Positions 40,023-51,000 are shown, counted from the first letter of the stretch. The stretch is DNA of 64,000 bases from JAHELQ01 sp964491915 (GCA_964491915.1 CAZBHS010000019.1:1-64000), one strand, 5' to 3'. Program-made: numbers and translations. Notes: a model not told the origin generated them from the letters alone.

Positions 40023-41105
40023 CTATACCTCTTTGGAGTAATGGGTCATTGTGCAGCCGAAATTGTCCACGAAAAAATTGTCCATTTCATCGGCCCGCAA
40101 TGCCAGAATCGCCAGGTTCTTTTTGATGATGTCTTTTTTGGGGGAGAAGATGTCCGAAATGTGCGCCCTGTAGGAGATGTAGATGGTGTTATCGAGAACT
40201 CCCAATTGGTACGGACTGAGAGGATCGGAAAGCAAGTAGCTGAATAGGCGGTCCAGTCCGGTGGCGGGGAGTTCGTTCAATGGGGAGGTGGCGTAGATGT
40301 ATTGTTGGTTGAAGAAGAAAACCCTGATCAATGAGGAACCGTGGTGAAATTCCCAAAAATCCTGTCCGTTTCTGGCCAGAACCGGGTCCATCCCCAACAT
40401 CTTGAGCGCGCTTTCCACAAACTCCGCGGTCTCGTTGAGGGATACCTCTTGGAATGCCTGTCCATCGATGGTATTGCCGCAATTGGTACAATAGGCGGTT
40501 TTTTGGGAAATCAGGGTCTTGCACGAGTCGCATTTGACACAATAATCAAGGCTTTTTTTGGCGTGGAATACTTTCAGGTCCTCCACCAACACTTCGGCTG
40601 GTATCGCGAAGCCCACATTGTCGGCGTTGCTGAATTTTGATGTGGTCACTCCGATGACCTCCCCTTTGGCGTTGACCATGGGGCCGCCGGAGTTTCCGGG
40701 GTTGACGGCGGCGTCGGTCTGGATATAATGCCGCCCGTCGAGGAGCTGTTTTTCGGAGGAGATGATGCCTTCGGTTTCAGTATAGGGCATTCCAAAGGGG
40801 AATCCAAGCACCAGTACTTTGGCGCGGCTATGGATACGGGCGAATCTCAAGGCCGGGAGTTCCTGGTTTCCCAATTTGGCATCGGTGTGGAGGAACGCCA
40901 GGTCGTTTTTAGGATTCACGAATACAACTTTAGCCAGATAACGCTCTTTGTTGTGATCCTCGATGGCCACTGTTTTAAAACCTTGCACCACATGATAGTT
41001 GGTCACCAGGATGTTGATGTTCTTCACGAAAAAACCACTGCCGCTGCCGGCCGATGTATTGATTTTATAGATATTGCGAGATATGTGATCGGGCGCGTGT
41101 GTCAT
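40023..41105 (-). CDS. Cytoplasmic HtrA-like serine protease with zinc ribbon
   Basis: 360 residues without a signal peptide. The trypsin-like domain (about 1-190) has the triad His in VTNYHVV, Asp in KNDLAFL and Ser in NPGNSGGPM. Then comes a four-cysteine zinc ribbon (CVKCDSCKTLI, AYCTNCGN; about 192-215) in the place of the usual PDZ, and a C-terminal domain (about 235-350) that looks like a CesT/YbjN-type chaperone fold. The next gene on the same strand, 22 bp away, has a similar fold at its N-terminus, so the two products may work together. ATG at 41105 with AAGGAC. Confidence 0.8.
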   Translation of the reverse strand: MTHAPDHISRNIYKINTSAGSGSGFFVKNINILVTNYHVVQGFKTVAIEDHNKERYLAKVVFVNPKNDLAFLHTDAKLGNQELPALRFARIHSRAKVLVLGFPFGMPYTETEGIISSEKQLLDGRHYIQTDAAVNPGNSGGPMVNAKGEVIGVTTSKFSNADNVGFAIPAEVLVEDLKVFHAKKSLDYCVKCDSCKTLISQKTAYCTNCGNTIDGQAFQEVSLNETAEFVESALKMLGMDPVLARNGQDFWEFHHGSSLIRVFFFNQQYIYATSPLNELPATGLDRLFSYLLSDPLSPYQLGVLDNTIYISYRAHISDIFSPKKDIIKKNLAILALRADEMDNFFVDNFGCTMTHYSKEV

Positions 41106-41127
41106 TGTTTGTCCTTAATTCCCATTC

Positions 41128-42354
41128 TTACTTTCCGAATAGAGCTCCAAAAAATCCTTTGGATTTCTTCTTGTCCTTTTGGTCCTGTATCTGGTCTTGT
41201 TCGTCCCATAATAGAGAGCTGAAGAATCCTTTTGATTTTTTCTTGACTTTCGGATTCATGATCTCGGATATCGCTCTCCACAAGAGGCTTGCCGCCTGGT
41301 GCCACGGTTGGCGGTTGGAGGCCACCAACGCGTTGGTGACGATGCGCGAGATATCTTCGGGGACTTGTGTGTAATAAAACAGACTGAAGAACGCGCTTTC
41401 TATTGTCAATACGGCGCCGATAAAATCTTTGCGGTCGATTTCGGCTCTGGCGCTATTGTAGTACCGTTCGAAGTTGGAGTGGATGTTTTCATATGTACCT
41501 CTGGTTTTAAAGGGTATAAAGACATTGGCTGTGTATAGGTCCTTCGAGAATTCGGAGCCGTTGAGCGCTTGCAACGATTTTAAGTACTCTCTGCCTTTGG
41601 CGATTTTATCGGGAATTCGGATCTCTTGCGATTGGAGGAAGGAGATATTCCGCTCCAGGTCTGTGCGCATGACCCCCTGGGGGGACATGTAATAGTCGAT
41701 CTTTTTGAGGGTGATGTCGATGATATCGAGGCAGAACTCATAAGCTCTGGCCCTCTCGAAGTAATTCAGGTATTGCAATACCTCTTTGAGATAGACATGA
41801 AATTTGTTCCAGGCGGTGATCAATTGTTTTTGGGTGAAGCGCTGGATGCGGGGGGGCTGCAGATGAGCGGCGCCGAATTTTTTAATCAATTCATCGTCAT
41901 AGGCGTCGGCGTAGGTGCAAATTTCCTTGAGCGCCTCATAGATTTTGTAGGGTTCGCAAAGGTCGAGGGACTCGTTGTACTTGAAGCGCAACTCATTTCG
42001 CTCCAGGGTGATTTTCGCCAGATTCAAAGGGTAGAAGTTCAATTCCACCACCTGGCGGAGTAGGGGGACGTTGGCGGGCGCCGGTATCTTCAGGAATGGC
42101 GCGATGATGTTGAGATTGTCTCCTTCGATCGTCAGGTACAAAATGATGGAACCGTGAGGGATGACAAATTTCGACTTGCCGTTGTTGTTTCCCTGGACCA
42201 TGGATGAGTCGATGCTTTCCAATAGACTGATGATCGACTCTCTGTAATGTCCCTGCTCGAATAGGTCTACAGTCATGTCCCATTTGGATGAGTCGATTTG
42301 ACGTTGGCGTGTACCCGGAAGGGCCGAATCGAAGGATGGTGCGTGATTTATCAT
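41128..42354 (-). CDS. Unknown protein with chaperone-like N-terminus and C-terminal repeats
   Basis: 408 residues, cytoplasmic. The N-terminal 130 residues resemble CesT/YbjN-type folds (GKSKFVIPHGSIILYLTIE, VVELNFYPLNLAKITLERN). The middle is helical and the end has two copies of KKKSKGFF(S/G)(S/A)L separated by an acidic linker, also visible as a DNA repeat near 41146-41172 and 41215-41244. It is upstream of the HtrA-like gene in the same operon. Function not recognised. Its short basic/aromatic repeats could be a targeting or binding tag, which is inference. Confidence 0.65.
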   Translation of the reverse strand: MINHAPSFDSALPGTRQRQIDSSKWDMTVDLFEQGHYRESIISLLESIDSSMVQGNNNGKSKFVIPHGSIILYLTIEGDNLNIIAPFLKIPAPANVPLLRQVVELNFYPLNLAKITLERNELRFKYNESLDLCEPYKIYEALKEICTYADAYDDELIKKFGAAHLQPPRIQRFTQKQLITAWNKFHVYLKEVLQYLNYFERARAYEFCLDIIDITLKKIDYYMSPQGVMRTDLERNISFLQSQEIRIPDKIAKGREYLKSLQALNGSEFSKDLYTANVFIPFKTRGTYENIHSNFERYYNSARAEIDRKDFIGAVLTIESAFFSLFYYTQVPEDISRIVTNALVASNRQPWHQAASLLWRAISEIMNPKVKKKSKGFFSSLLWDEQDQIQDQKDKKKSKGFFGALFGK

Positions 42355-42471
42355 AATTTATCTCACTTAAGTTCCCAAGAATTTTTTCTCATTAAGGACT
42401 GAATAATCATTGTATAGAAATGAAAAAAACTTGTCAATATTTTTTTTTAGAACAATCGGATATTCGCCTGT

Positions 42472-42936
42472 TTAGTCGAGAATAGAGGGGAGGATGATCC
42501 ACTGCGCCGCCCATTTCCCGTTGTTACCTTGCAGGCAGACAATGCCGGCGTTGTGGAATTGGATAGGCATGCGGTCCCGGCACCCTGTGAGTAACAATGA
42601 TGCCAAACGGGCCAGATGGGGGAGATGGCCGACAATCACCAATTCGGGAATATCCAACGCTTCCAACTCGATGGCCATGTCGCCCACCGGATCCAGAGGA
42701 TTCAGATTCTCGTGAACAATGAGTTCGCTGCCGGGGCAGACGATCTTCCGTAGAATGTTCGCTGTTTCCAACGCCCGCGGTTTGCCGCTATACCAGATCT
42801 CTGGCGGATCGGGATGTAGTTGTTTGAAAAAGGACGCGGTCTTTGTGATTCCCGCTTTCCCGGCTTCCGTCAATGTACGTTCCGGATGATCTGTAGTACT
42901 TTCAGCTTCCCCATGCTGAATCAAATACAACAACAT
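42472..42936 (-). CDS. SixA-like phosphohistidine phosphatase
   Basis: 154 residues of the histidine-phosphatase superfamily. The catalytic RHG motif appears as QHGEA (residues 8-12): His9 is kept and Arg is replaced by Gln, a variant I associate with part of the SixA family. Other marks are SGKPRALETANIL and VIVGHLPHLARL with the second His. SixA removes phosphate from His residues of phosphotransfer proteins. ATG at 42936 with AGAGGTGA. Confidence 0.83.
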   Translation of the reverse strand: MLLYLIQHGEAESTTDHPERTLTEAGKAGITKTASFFKQLHPDPPEIWYSGKPRALETANILRKIVCPGSELIVHENLNPLDPVGDMAIELEALDIPELVIVGHLPHLARLASLLLTGCRDRMPIQFHNAGIVCLQGNNGKWAAQWIILPSILD

Positions 42937-43108
42937 TTTATCACCTCTTATATTTTTGCGATTTAAAACGGGGAGAATGAATCATAATCCAATTTTATCA
43001 TTGATTGTATGGGAGCGCAATCCAATGCACTTGACGTGGGGGGGGAAAAGTATTAATTTACTATTTTTAGTCGTTTTATTTGTTTGACGAATGAGGAGGT
43101 ATATGAGG

Positions 43109-43867
43109 ATGAAGATTGATATGAACGGTATGAATGTTGTGGTGACTGGAGCGAGCCGGGGTATTGGCCGGGCGATCGCGTTGGGTTTGGGCAGCGCGGG
43201 GGCCAGGGTGGCGGTGCATTACCGGGAGAATGAAGCGATGGCTCTGGAGTTGGCGGGGGATGTCGGCAATGGTTCGCAGGCGTTTAGGGCGGATCTTGGC
43301 GATATGGGGGAATGCAAGCGGTTGTTTGCCCAGGTGATGAACCGGTTTGGGCGTATTCATGTGTGGATCAACAACGCGGGTATCGCGTTGAAATCTCCCG
43401 AAGGGATGGATGAGGAAGATTGGATCGCCAATTGGGAGAAGACCATGACTGTCAATGTGACGGCCAGCGCTTTGTTTTGCCGGTTGGCTGTGGAGCATTT
43501 CAAACGGCAGGGGGGCGGCCGTATCGTCAACATCGCTTCGCGGGCCGCTTTTCGCGGCGATACGCCTGAATATCTGGCGTATGCGGCGTCGAAAGGGGCG
43601 ATAGTGTCTCTCACCCGTTCCATTGCCAGAGGGTACGGCAAGGCGGGGATCAAGGCCTTTGTCGTGGCGCCGGGATTTGTGCGCACCGATATGGCGCAGG
43701 AGTTCTTCGATGAATATGGGGAAGATTTCGCGTTGAACGATATCGCTTTGCCGATGTTGACCGAACCGCAGAACCTGGCTCCGATGGTGGTGCTCCTGGC
43801 GAGCGGGATGGCGGACCACGCAACCGGATCAACGATTGATATCAATGCCGCCAGTTACGTTCATTGA
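43109..43867 (+). CDS. Short-chain dehydrogenase/reductase (FabG-like)
   Basis: 252 residues from the ATG at 43109; ATGs at 43103 and 43091 are alternatives, and GAGGAGG (43093-43099) favours 43109. Classical SDR marks: VTGASRGIGRAIA, NNAGIA, the IAS catalytic Ser region, YAASKGA (YxxxK) and APGFVRTDM. It most resembles 3-oxoacyl-ACP reductases and related NAD(P)-dependent alcohol dehydrogenases. The substrate cannot be fixed. Confidence 0.9.
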   Translation: MKIDMNGMNVVVTGASRGIGRAIALGLGSAGARVAVHYRENEAMALELAGDVGNGSQAFRADLGDMGECKRLFAQVMNRFGRIHVWINNAGIALKSPEGMDEEDWIANWEKTMTVNVTASALFCRLAVEHFKRQGGGRIVNIASRAAFRGDTPEYLAYAASKGAIVSLTRSIARGYGKAGIKAFVVAPGFVRTDMAQEFFDEYGEDFALNDIALPMLTEPQNLAPMVVLLASGMADHATGSTIDINAASYVH

Positions 43868-43952
43868 TATTTCTCTTTACTTTGGAGCGGTCTTTTTATA
43901 CAATACAGGATGAATGTACTAAACAAATACTCATTATTAGCGGAGGGATATA

Positions 43953-45210
43953 GTGGAAACTATTAAAAGCAATTATGCGCACGTATTCGGGAGGCGGGAG
44001 GAATTTCCGTCTCTAAACCGGCGTTTCAACGATTTTCCCCTGGCCTATTTCGACGGCCCCGGCGGGAGCCAGGTGCCCCGTCAGGTATTGGAGGCCATGA
44101 ACAATTATTATATGAACAGCAATGCCAATAGCCATGGAGCCTTTGTCACCTCCGAGGAAACCGACCGTTTGCTGGAGGCGGCGCGGGACGTGACAGCCGT
44201 GTTTTTGGGGGCTGAAAGCAGTCGCTGCATATCGTTCGGCGCCAATATGACAACGTTGAATTTTTCGTTGAGCAGGGCCATCGGTCGCTACCTGGAACCG
44301 GGAGATGAAATTTTAATCACCCAATTGGATCATGAAGCCAACCGTCAGCCCTGGCTGGCGTTGCGGGAATTGGGGATCGTTGTCCGCGAGGTGAGGGTGA
44401 CGGACGATTATACCCTCGATTATAACGATTTGGAAAATAAAGTGAACGAAGACACCCGGCTCATTGCGGTTGGTTATTCATCCAATGCTTTCGGAACTGT
44501 GAACGACATTCCGCGGATCCGGGAATTGGCTTATAGTGTTGGCGCGTGGGTGTTGGTGGACGCCGTTCATTACGCGCCCCATTTCCCTTTGGATGTGAAA
44601 ACGTTGGGGATCGATTTTTTACTCTGTTCAGCCTATAAATTTTACGGACCCCATGTTGGAATTTTATATGCGAAGGAAGGGCTCCTGGACCGGTTGCCGA
44701 CGGATCGCTTGCGGACCCAAGCGCAAGCCGCCCCCTATTGTATCGAAACCGGAACCCTGAATCACGCGGCCATTGCCGGTGTCAATTCCNNNNNNNNNNA
44801 AAGCGGCGATAGAGTATATCGCCACTTTTGGAAGCGGTGATGGTATGCGAGCCGCTGTAGTCAAGGGAATGGGCGAGATCGCGGCCCACGAGGATGAGAT
44901 GGCGGTAGCTCTTTATGAGGGGCTTTCAACCATTTCTGGCCTGACGTTGGCTGGGCCCGCTCTCGATGCGCCGCGCCGGGCGCCCACGGTTTCGTTTACC
45001 ATTGACGGCATTGATCCGGCTTTGATTTGCCGGAGGTTGGGCGAAAAGGGAATCTGTAGTTGGGACGGGCATTTTTACGCCATCCGGCCCATGGAGGTAT
45101 TGGGATTACTGGAGCGCGGCGGCGTGACCCGGCTTGGCGTATCTTTATACAATACTCCGGAAGAGGTCGAACGGGTTATCTCCGAGGTGCGCAAAATAGG
45201 AACAAGTTGA
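43953..45210 (+). CDS. Class V aminotransferase (cysteine desulfurase-like), split by an assembly gap
   Basis: Start GTG at 43953 with GGAGGG at 43942-43947. The N-terminal part (43953-44789, about 279 residues) has the PLP-enzyme marks YFDGPGGSQVPRQVLEAM, DAVHYAPHFPLDV and the Lys in LLCSAYKFYGPHVGIL. The C-terminal part (44800-45210, KAAIEYIATFGSG onward) completes the fold. The 10-N gap at 44790-44799 puts the halves in different frames, so the true number of missing bases is not 10. The best match in style is the cysteine-desulfurase-like group. The stop is immediately followed by the SLC13 permease gene. Confidence 0.85.
44790..44799. other. Assembly gap (10 N)
   Basis: Ten N inside the aminotransferase gene. 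The frame before and after differs by one, so the run is a placeholder of unknown true length. Confidence 0.99.
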
Positions 45211-45213
45211 GTG

Positions 45214-46989
45214 ATGATTGATTTTCCCTTTTGGTATACTGCGGTTTTATTGGTCTTGATGACCGGCGTGTTGGTGTTGGAGGTAATTGAAGCCGATATC
45301 GCCATCTTCTCCGTGTTGATCTTGTTGATCATCGGGGGAGTGATCGATGCGAAGGAGGCCTTCGCCGGATTTTCCAATCATGGGATGCTGACCATCGGTT
45401 TTTTGTTCGTTGTGGCCTCGGCTTTGCAAAAGACCGGCGTACTGAATCAATTGGGCGATGTATTGTTGGGGAGTAATGGATCCACCACCAAAAAACTCGC
45501 CCGCTTTTTGCCTCCGGTTTCCGCTATCTCCGCTTTTTTCAATAATACCCCCATTGTGGCGATGTTGATTCCGGTGGTGCGCTTTTGGGCCCGGAAAAAT
45601 CAAGTGGCTGTGTCCAAATTCTTGATTCCCCTCTCGTATGCCACCATATTGGGAGGGACGTGCACATTGATCGGCACCAGCACCAATCTGGTGGTTCATG
45701 GTTTAATGCTTGAGAATGGACTACCGGGGATGACCTTTTTCGAGATTTCCAAAGTGGGTATTCCGGTGACTATTTTCGGATTGGCGGTCATCATTCTGGT
45801 GGGGCACCGGTTGTTGCCGGAGCGGAAGGAACCGATGGCCCAGTTAGGGGAGCAAACCAGGGAATTCGTAGTGGCCATGAAGGTGGACCGGCAGTACCAG
45901 CATATCGGGCGCTCCATCGAGGAGGCCGGCCTTCGTCATCTCAAGGGATTGTTCTTGTTTCAGATCGAGCGGGAAGGCCATTTTAAGACCACAGTGGGGC
46001 CGGGCGAAATAATCCAGGTCAACGACCGGTTGTTTTTCACCGGATTACCCGAGACAATCATGGAGTTGCAACGGACTCCGGGATTGCGTTTGTTGAAAGA
46101 TATTTCCTTTGATTTGAAGAATTTTGATTCCGACGATTTGAGGACGTTCGAGGTGGTGGTTTCCTCCAATTCACCGCTGATTAAAAAAAATGTCAGAGAC
46201 AGTAATTTTCGTAGTACCTATGACGCGGTGATTATCGCCATTCACCGCTCCGGTGAACGGGTACGGCAAAAAATCGGCGATATTGTGATTCACGCCGGCG
46301 ACACGTTGTTGATTCTGGCGCCGAAAAATTTTATGCAGCGCTGGTATCACACCAAAGATTTCTATCTGGTATCGACGTCTGTGCAGGTCTCGTCAAAACC
46401 GCTTTGGTATTCTTATTTTTCCATGTTCACTCTGGGGGGCATGATTCTGGCGATGGCGACGGGAATTGTGCCTGTGCTGGTGGCTGTGAGCGGGGCGGCG
46501 TTGGTGTTGCTTATTTCCCGGTGTATCACCACGGACGATGCCCGTAATAGCGTGGATTGGAAGGTATTGATCATTATCGCGTCGGCTTTCGGAATTGCCA
46601 AAGGAATGGTGAATTCAGGGTTGGCTTCTTTTTTAGCAAACGCGGTCATTCAGGCGGTGGGGGCTCTTGGACCTTTGGGAATGCTGGCGGCGGTCTATTT
46701 TATGACCAGCTTCTACACTGAGATTATCACCAACAACGCGGCGGCCGCATTGTTGGTGCCGGTTGCCCTTTTAGTGGGGCGGCAAGCGGGAGTGGATCCG
46801 CGGGCCTTCTTATTGGCTGTAGCCGTTGCCGCGTCTGCCAGCTTCGCCACTCCTATTGGCTACCAGACCAATTTGATGGTATATGGGCCCGGAGGTTACC
46901 GTTTTAGGGATTTTTTAAAAGTCGGCTTGCCCTTGAATATCGCGGTGGGATTGTTAGCTATCTTCATCCTTTATATGTTTTATTTCTAA
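45214..46989 (+). CDS. SLC13-type anion permease with two RCK_C domains
   Basis: 591 residues (a GTG at 45211 is an alternative start). Membrane helices in two halves flank a cytoplasmic region (about 210-385) with two TrkA-C/RCK_C-like domains (VGPGEIIQVNDRLFFTG, IGDIVIHAGDTLLILAP). The transport motifs are duplicated: AFFNNTPIVAMLIPVV with GTSTNLVVHGL, and EIITNNAAAALLVPVA with IGYQTNLMVYGPG. This layout is that of sulfate or dicarboxylate carriers of the SAC1/YfbS type. It directly follows the aminotransferase gene. Confidence 0.9.
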   Translation: MIDFPFWYTAVLLVLMTGVLVLEVIEADIAIFSVLILLIIGGVIDAKEAFAGFSNHGMLTIGFLFVVASALQKTGVLNQLGDVLLGSNGSTTKKLARFLPPVSAISAFFNNTPIVAMLIPVVRFWARKNQVAVSKFLIPLSYATILGGTCTLIGTSTNLVVHGLMLENGLPGMTFFEISKVGIPVTIFGLAVIILVGHRLLPERKEPMAQLGEQTREFVVAMKVDRQYQHIGRSIEEAGLRHLKGLFLFQIEREGHFKTTVGPGEIIQVNDRLFFTGLPETIMELQRTPGLRLLKDISFDLKNFDSDDLRTFEVVVSSNSPLIKKNVRDSNFRSTYDAVIIAIHRSGERVRQKIGDIVIHAGDTLLILAPKNFMQRWYHTKDFYLVSTSVQVSSKPLWYSYFSMFTLGGMILAMATGIVPVLVAVSGAALVLLISRCITTDDARNSVDWKVLIIIASAFGIAKGMVNSGLASFLANAVIQAVGALGPLGMLAAVYFMTSFYTEIITNNAAAALLVPVALLVGRQAGVDPRAFLLAVAVAASASFATPIGYQTNLMVYGPGGYRFRDFLKVGLPLNIAVGLLAIFILYMFYF

Positions 46990-46994
46990 GGCGA

Positions 46995-47555
46995 TCAACT
47001 CCGGCCGGCGTCGTTTAGAACGTCTCGAAGTAAAGGATTCTCAATTTTTTGGGTTTTCATGAAGCTGCCGAGGTTATCCAGAGCTTTATGCAACTGCTCC
47101 CGTTCTTCGGGGTCCAAAACGTGGTTGTCGTTCTGATCCAGGTAGCGCAACACAGCGTACAACATTCTCAGCTCCAGTTCCGAGAGGGTTTCGTTCTGGG
47201 AGTCCACTTTACTGAATTTCTCCAAAATTTCGATTCCCAATTCAATTTCTTCAGGATCCATTGACGAGTTGCTGTTCAGGTCCAGGTAATCGAGGATCTT
47301 GTTGACAATAACCAGGGAGTTATTGGTAGGTTTGTGCAATCTTCCTAGAATCCTGCGGGCCATCAGCCGTTCTCTCGAGTCCAAATTGCCGGAGCCATTG
47401 CGGTCAAACCTGCCTAAAATGCCTCCCAGGCTCTTTTGGCCTTCGATATCCAGGTGAATGAACGATTTTACGAGCCGGGGGTCTTCTTCACCGGTGTGGT
47501 TGAAAAAATCATCGACCAATGGAATTAGATTAAGTTCGCTTCTTTTTTTATTCAT
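46995..47555 (-). CDS. EF-hand calcium-binding protein
   Basis: 186 residues with three EF-hand loops: DRNGSGNLDSRE (near 50), DLNSNSSMDPEE (near 92) and DQNDNHVLDPEE (near 139), plus a degenerate fourth (VDSQNETLSELE, near 116). No signal peptide is seen, so it is probably cytoplasmic, which is less usual for bacterial EF-hand proteins. Convergent with the permease gene, 5 bp away. Confidence 0.85.
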   Translation of the reverse strand: MNKKRSELNLIPLVDDFFNHTGEEDPRLVKSFIHLDIEGQKSLGGILGRFDRNGSGNLDSRERLMARRILGRLHKPTNNSLVIVNKILDYLDLNSNSSMDPEEIELGIEILEKFSKVDSQNETLSELELRMLYAVLRYLDQNDNHVLDPEEREQLHKALDNLGSFMKTQKIENPLLRDVLNDAGRS

Positions 47556-47720
47556 TATTACCTCAGAGAATAATTGTATGAAATGTCACCTTCACTGTCA
47601 AGTTGATAGCAGGGTAAGTTTGGATCGGTTATTTTTTCTCACAAAGAGAATTCGCTATTGAAAAAAATTTGATTTTTTTTTACAATGATGTTTGACTATT
47701 TTACAACGAGAGAATATTAT

Positions 47721-47993
47721 ATGCAAAATACCTTGACGAGACATATCGATTCGAAAATTGTCGTTGATACGAGTTCGGACTGGGTTTACATCGGTACGCT
47801 CAAAATGGTGGAAGAACGCTGGATTGCCCTGGCGGATGTGGATGTGCACGATAGTAGCGAAACCGCGACGCCTAAAGAATTGTACGTGTTGGAGAGCAAG
47901 CAATCCGGAGTGAAATCCAATAGAGGATTGGCGTATGTCAATATGAATTATATTGTGAGCTTTTCGCCTCTCGATGATGTCAAATATTACTGA
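47721..47993 (+). CDS. Small conserved-looking protein (90 aa), unknown
   Basis: 90 residues starting MQNTLTRHIDSKIVVDTSSD, with a beta-rich pattern (WVYIGTLKMVEERWIALADVDVHD) and a C-terminal YVNMNYIVSFSPLDDV, reminiscent of small SM-like barrels. ATG at 47721 with a weak GAGAGA upstream. It is 20 bp before the hybrid kinase gene and may be co-transcribed. Function unknown. Confidence 0.65.
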   Translation: MQNTLTRHIDSKIVVDTSSDWVYIGTLKMVEERWIALADVDVHDSSETATPKELYVLESKQSGVKSNRGLAYVNMNYIVSFSPLDDVKYY

Positions 47994-48013
47994 GGGTCAA
48001 TACATTTTCTAGA

Positions 48014-51000
48014 ATGAGGAAACTATTTTATTTGAGTTTGATCTGCGTTTTTTGCCTCTTGAATACTATTCCTCTATTTTCCCAGCAATATCTTGTTCAT
48101 CAATACAATGAGACCCAGGGCTTGATGACATCTGTGGTCAATGATGCCGCGCAGGACCGGTTGGGGCAAATCTGGTTCGCCACCCGCAGGGGGATGAGCA
48201 AATACGACGGTGCGAAGTGGACCAATTATACAGATTTCGGGGACCAATTCGAGGTTCCGTTCATCAGGGTCGCCGTCGGTCGTGATGGGAATCCGTGGGG
48301 TTTGAGTTGGGCCGGCGGTGGAAGTTTTCGTTTATACTATCTTGGTAAATCTGGTTGGAGGGCGGTTCCCGCTCCCGGCAAGAGGCTTTTGGGCGCGAAT
48401 GCCGCTCCGTCGAGTCTGGCGATTTGGGAATCAGTCTCTCACGTTAGAGTGGTTGTCGGTACTGTGAACGGTGTTTTTATCTGGCAGGAGAATCGTTGGC
48501 TACGCCTCGGCAAGGAGAATGGGCTTGGACATAACCGGGTGTTCGGCATTGTTCCCATGAATGACAATCTGTATGTAGCGACTAATAAAGGAATCTCGAT
48601 CGTCGGCGACGATCTACAGATTCGCAACCTTCCATCTGGAATGGGTATACCCGATGGGGCGGTGCGGGGACTTGGCATAGAGGTGAATGTGTTTCATACG
48701 GTGCAAACCCAGAGGCTTTGGTTTTATTGTGCCGGGAAGCTAGGCTGTTTGACTCCCAAAACACAAGAAATTGAGTTTTATTCATTCCCAAGGCTCTTTT
48801 ATCTCGAGGATGTGGAGGTGGCTGTTTGCCCGGACGATATGGGTTGTGTGTTTTTCGCCAGTAGAAACCGGATCTTTTGTTTCAATTATCGCGATCGCGT
48901 GCTGGAGGAGTTCGGTGTTCATAGTGGTTTGATTGGAACTGGGGCGAATTCAGTGTTTGTGGATTTCGAAAAAAATATCTGGCTCATGTGCAATCGCGGA
49001 ATCAGTAAGATTGCCAGCCGTTGTTTCGCCACCTTAAAAATGAATCATGGCCTTTTAGAAGACGAGGTTACAGCGATTATAGAAGCGCGCCCCGGCAGAT
49101 ATGTGTTTGGCCATTCCAATGGGGTGACGTTCTATGATGGAAAGCGGTTTCAACCGATTCGTTTCCCTGTATTGGCCGCCAGTAACCGGCTCCTTAGCCG
49201 GGTGATGGATATGAAGCAAGATGTTGCGGGGAATATCTGGCTGGCGGTGGCTCAACGGGGTTTGGCGAAAATCGATGGGCAAAAGAAAATCCATTGGTAT
49301 GGACGCGGCCGCTATAAAAAAAAATTTAGTTTGTGTCTTCTGCCTCAAACTGACGGATCTATCTGGGTCGGCCATAAAACGGGGGTGGATGTATGGCGAA
49401 ACGGTACGGTTGAAGCGCTTCCGCTAGCCCGGGATATCAATTGCGAAGTAAGAAGAATTTTTGTGGCGTCCGATGGTTCCGTTTACCTGGGTACCTGGGA
49501 TCGTGGTATTTGGGTTTATAAAAATGACCGCTGGATCAATTACCGGAGCATAAATAATTATAAAGTCAATACTGTATATTCACTAATGGAAGACCGCGCG
49601 GGAAGGACCCTCATCGGCACCATCGGAGGGTTATACAAGCTGGGTGACAATGGATTGGTCAATTATTTCAATGATTCCACCCCCATGGACCGTCCGGTGT
49701 TTTTTATTGTGGAGAATGAAGACGGCAATCTTTGGTTAGGCACCGATAACGGGGTGATTCTCTGGCGCGATAATATATTGAGGGAATACACAATCCGCGA
49801 TGGGTTTGCCGGAATGGAAACCAACAGATCCGCGTGCATAATAGATTCTCGCGGTATCCCCTGGTTTGGAACAAACCACGGCGTGTCTTTTTACCGCCGG
49901 CGTTTCGATGAATCGAACGGGGGCTTAGTGCCGCCCAAGGCGCATTTGCGGATGATAGAAACTTCAAAGCGGACAATATCGTTGGTCGATTCCCGGGAAC
50001 CAATCCATCTAGAATCAAATGAAAACAGCGTGGTGTTTCACTTTTGGGGGATCTCCTTTATAGATGAGACACTGACTCGATTTAAGTATAGATTGCAGGG
50101 GTTCGATTCAGATTGGAAAAGTGGGGAAGGGCCTGTAGGCAAGGTGAGTTACAATAATCTACCGCATGGATCCTACGATTTTCAATTGATGGTGCGTAAT
50201 GCTCGCGGGACCTGGAGTCACGCGGTAAAGTCCCCTAAATTGATTATTTCCAGTCCCTTTTATTTTTCATGGTGGTTTTACACTGTTATTTTGGCGTTTA
50301 CCGGCATGATCTTTTTCTTGGTCAAGCGCTACTACACCATGATTGTTTATTCCTCCGTTCTCGAGAAAGATGTAAAAGAGAGAACCCGCCAGTTAAAAGA
50401 TGCCGAGGAGCAATATTTCCGGTTGTTCCATGATTCCAGAGACGCGATTTTTGTAATGACCATGGCCGGTAATTTTATCGACATCAATCCCGCGGGATTG
50501 GAATTGTTCGGCTACGCCGGTAAAGAAGCGATTCTGAAGAAAAACTTCTTTTCCCACCATTGTGTGGAGGAGGGGCAGGACGCCCTGTTGTTGCAAGTCG
50601 TTGAAAGGAACGGTTATGTGACCGATTATGAGATATTTCTCAGAAAACAAGACGGCGAGCCCATCACCGGCATATTATCCGCTACCGGCGTGAGGGACAG
50701 CTCCGGCAAATATGTGTTTCTCCAGGGGAATATTCGCGATATCACCGAAAAGAAGAGACTGGAAAATCAGATGGAACAGGTTCGCAAAATGAAGGCTGTG
50801 GGTACTCTTGCCGGCGGCGTTGCTCACGATCTGAACAATATCCTTTCGGGCCTGGTGAATTACCCCGAGCTCATGTTGCTTAAAATCCCGGAACAAAGTT
50901 CGATGCGTAAACCTCTGGAGGCTATCAAAAAAACCGGCGAGAAAGCCGCGGCAATGGTGCAGGATTTATTGGCCCTGTCCAGTAGCGGCAATTCAGTTGC

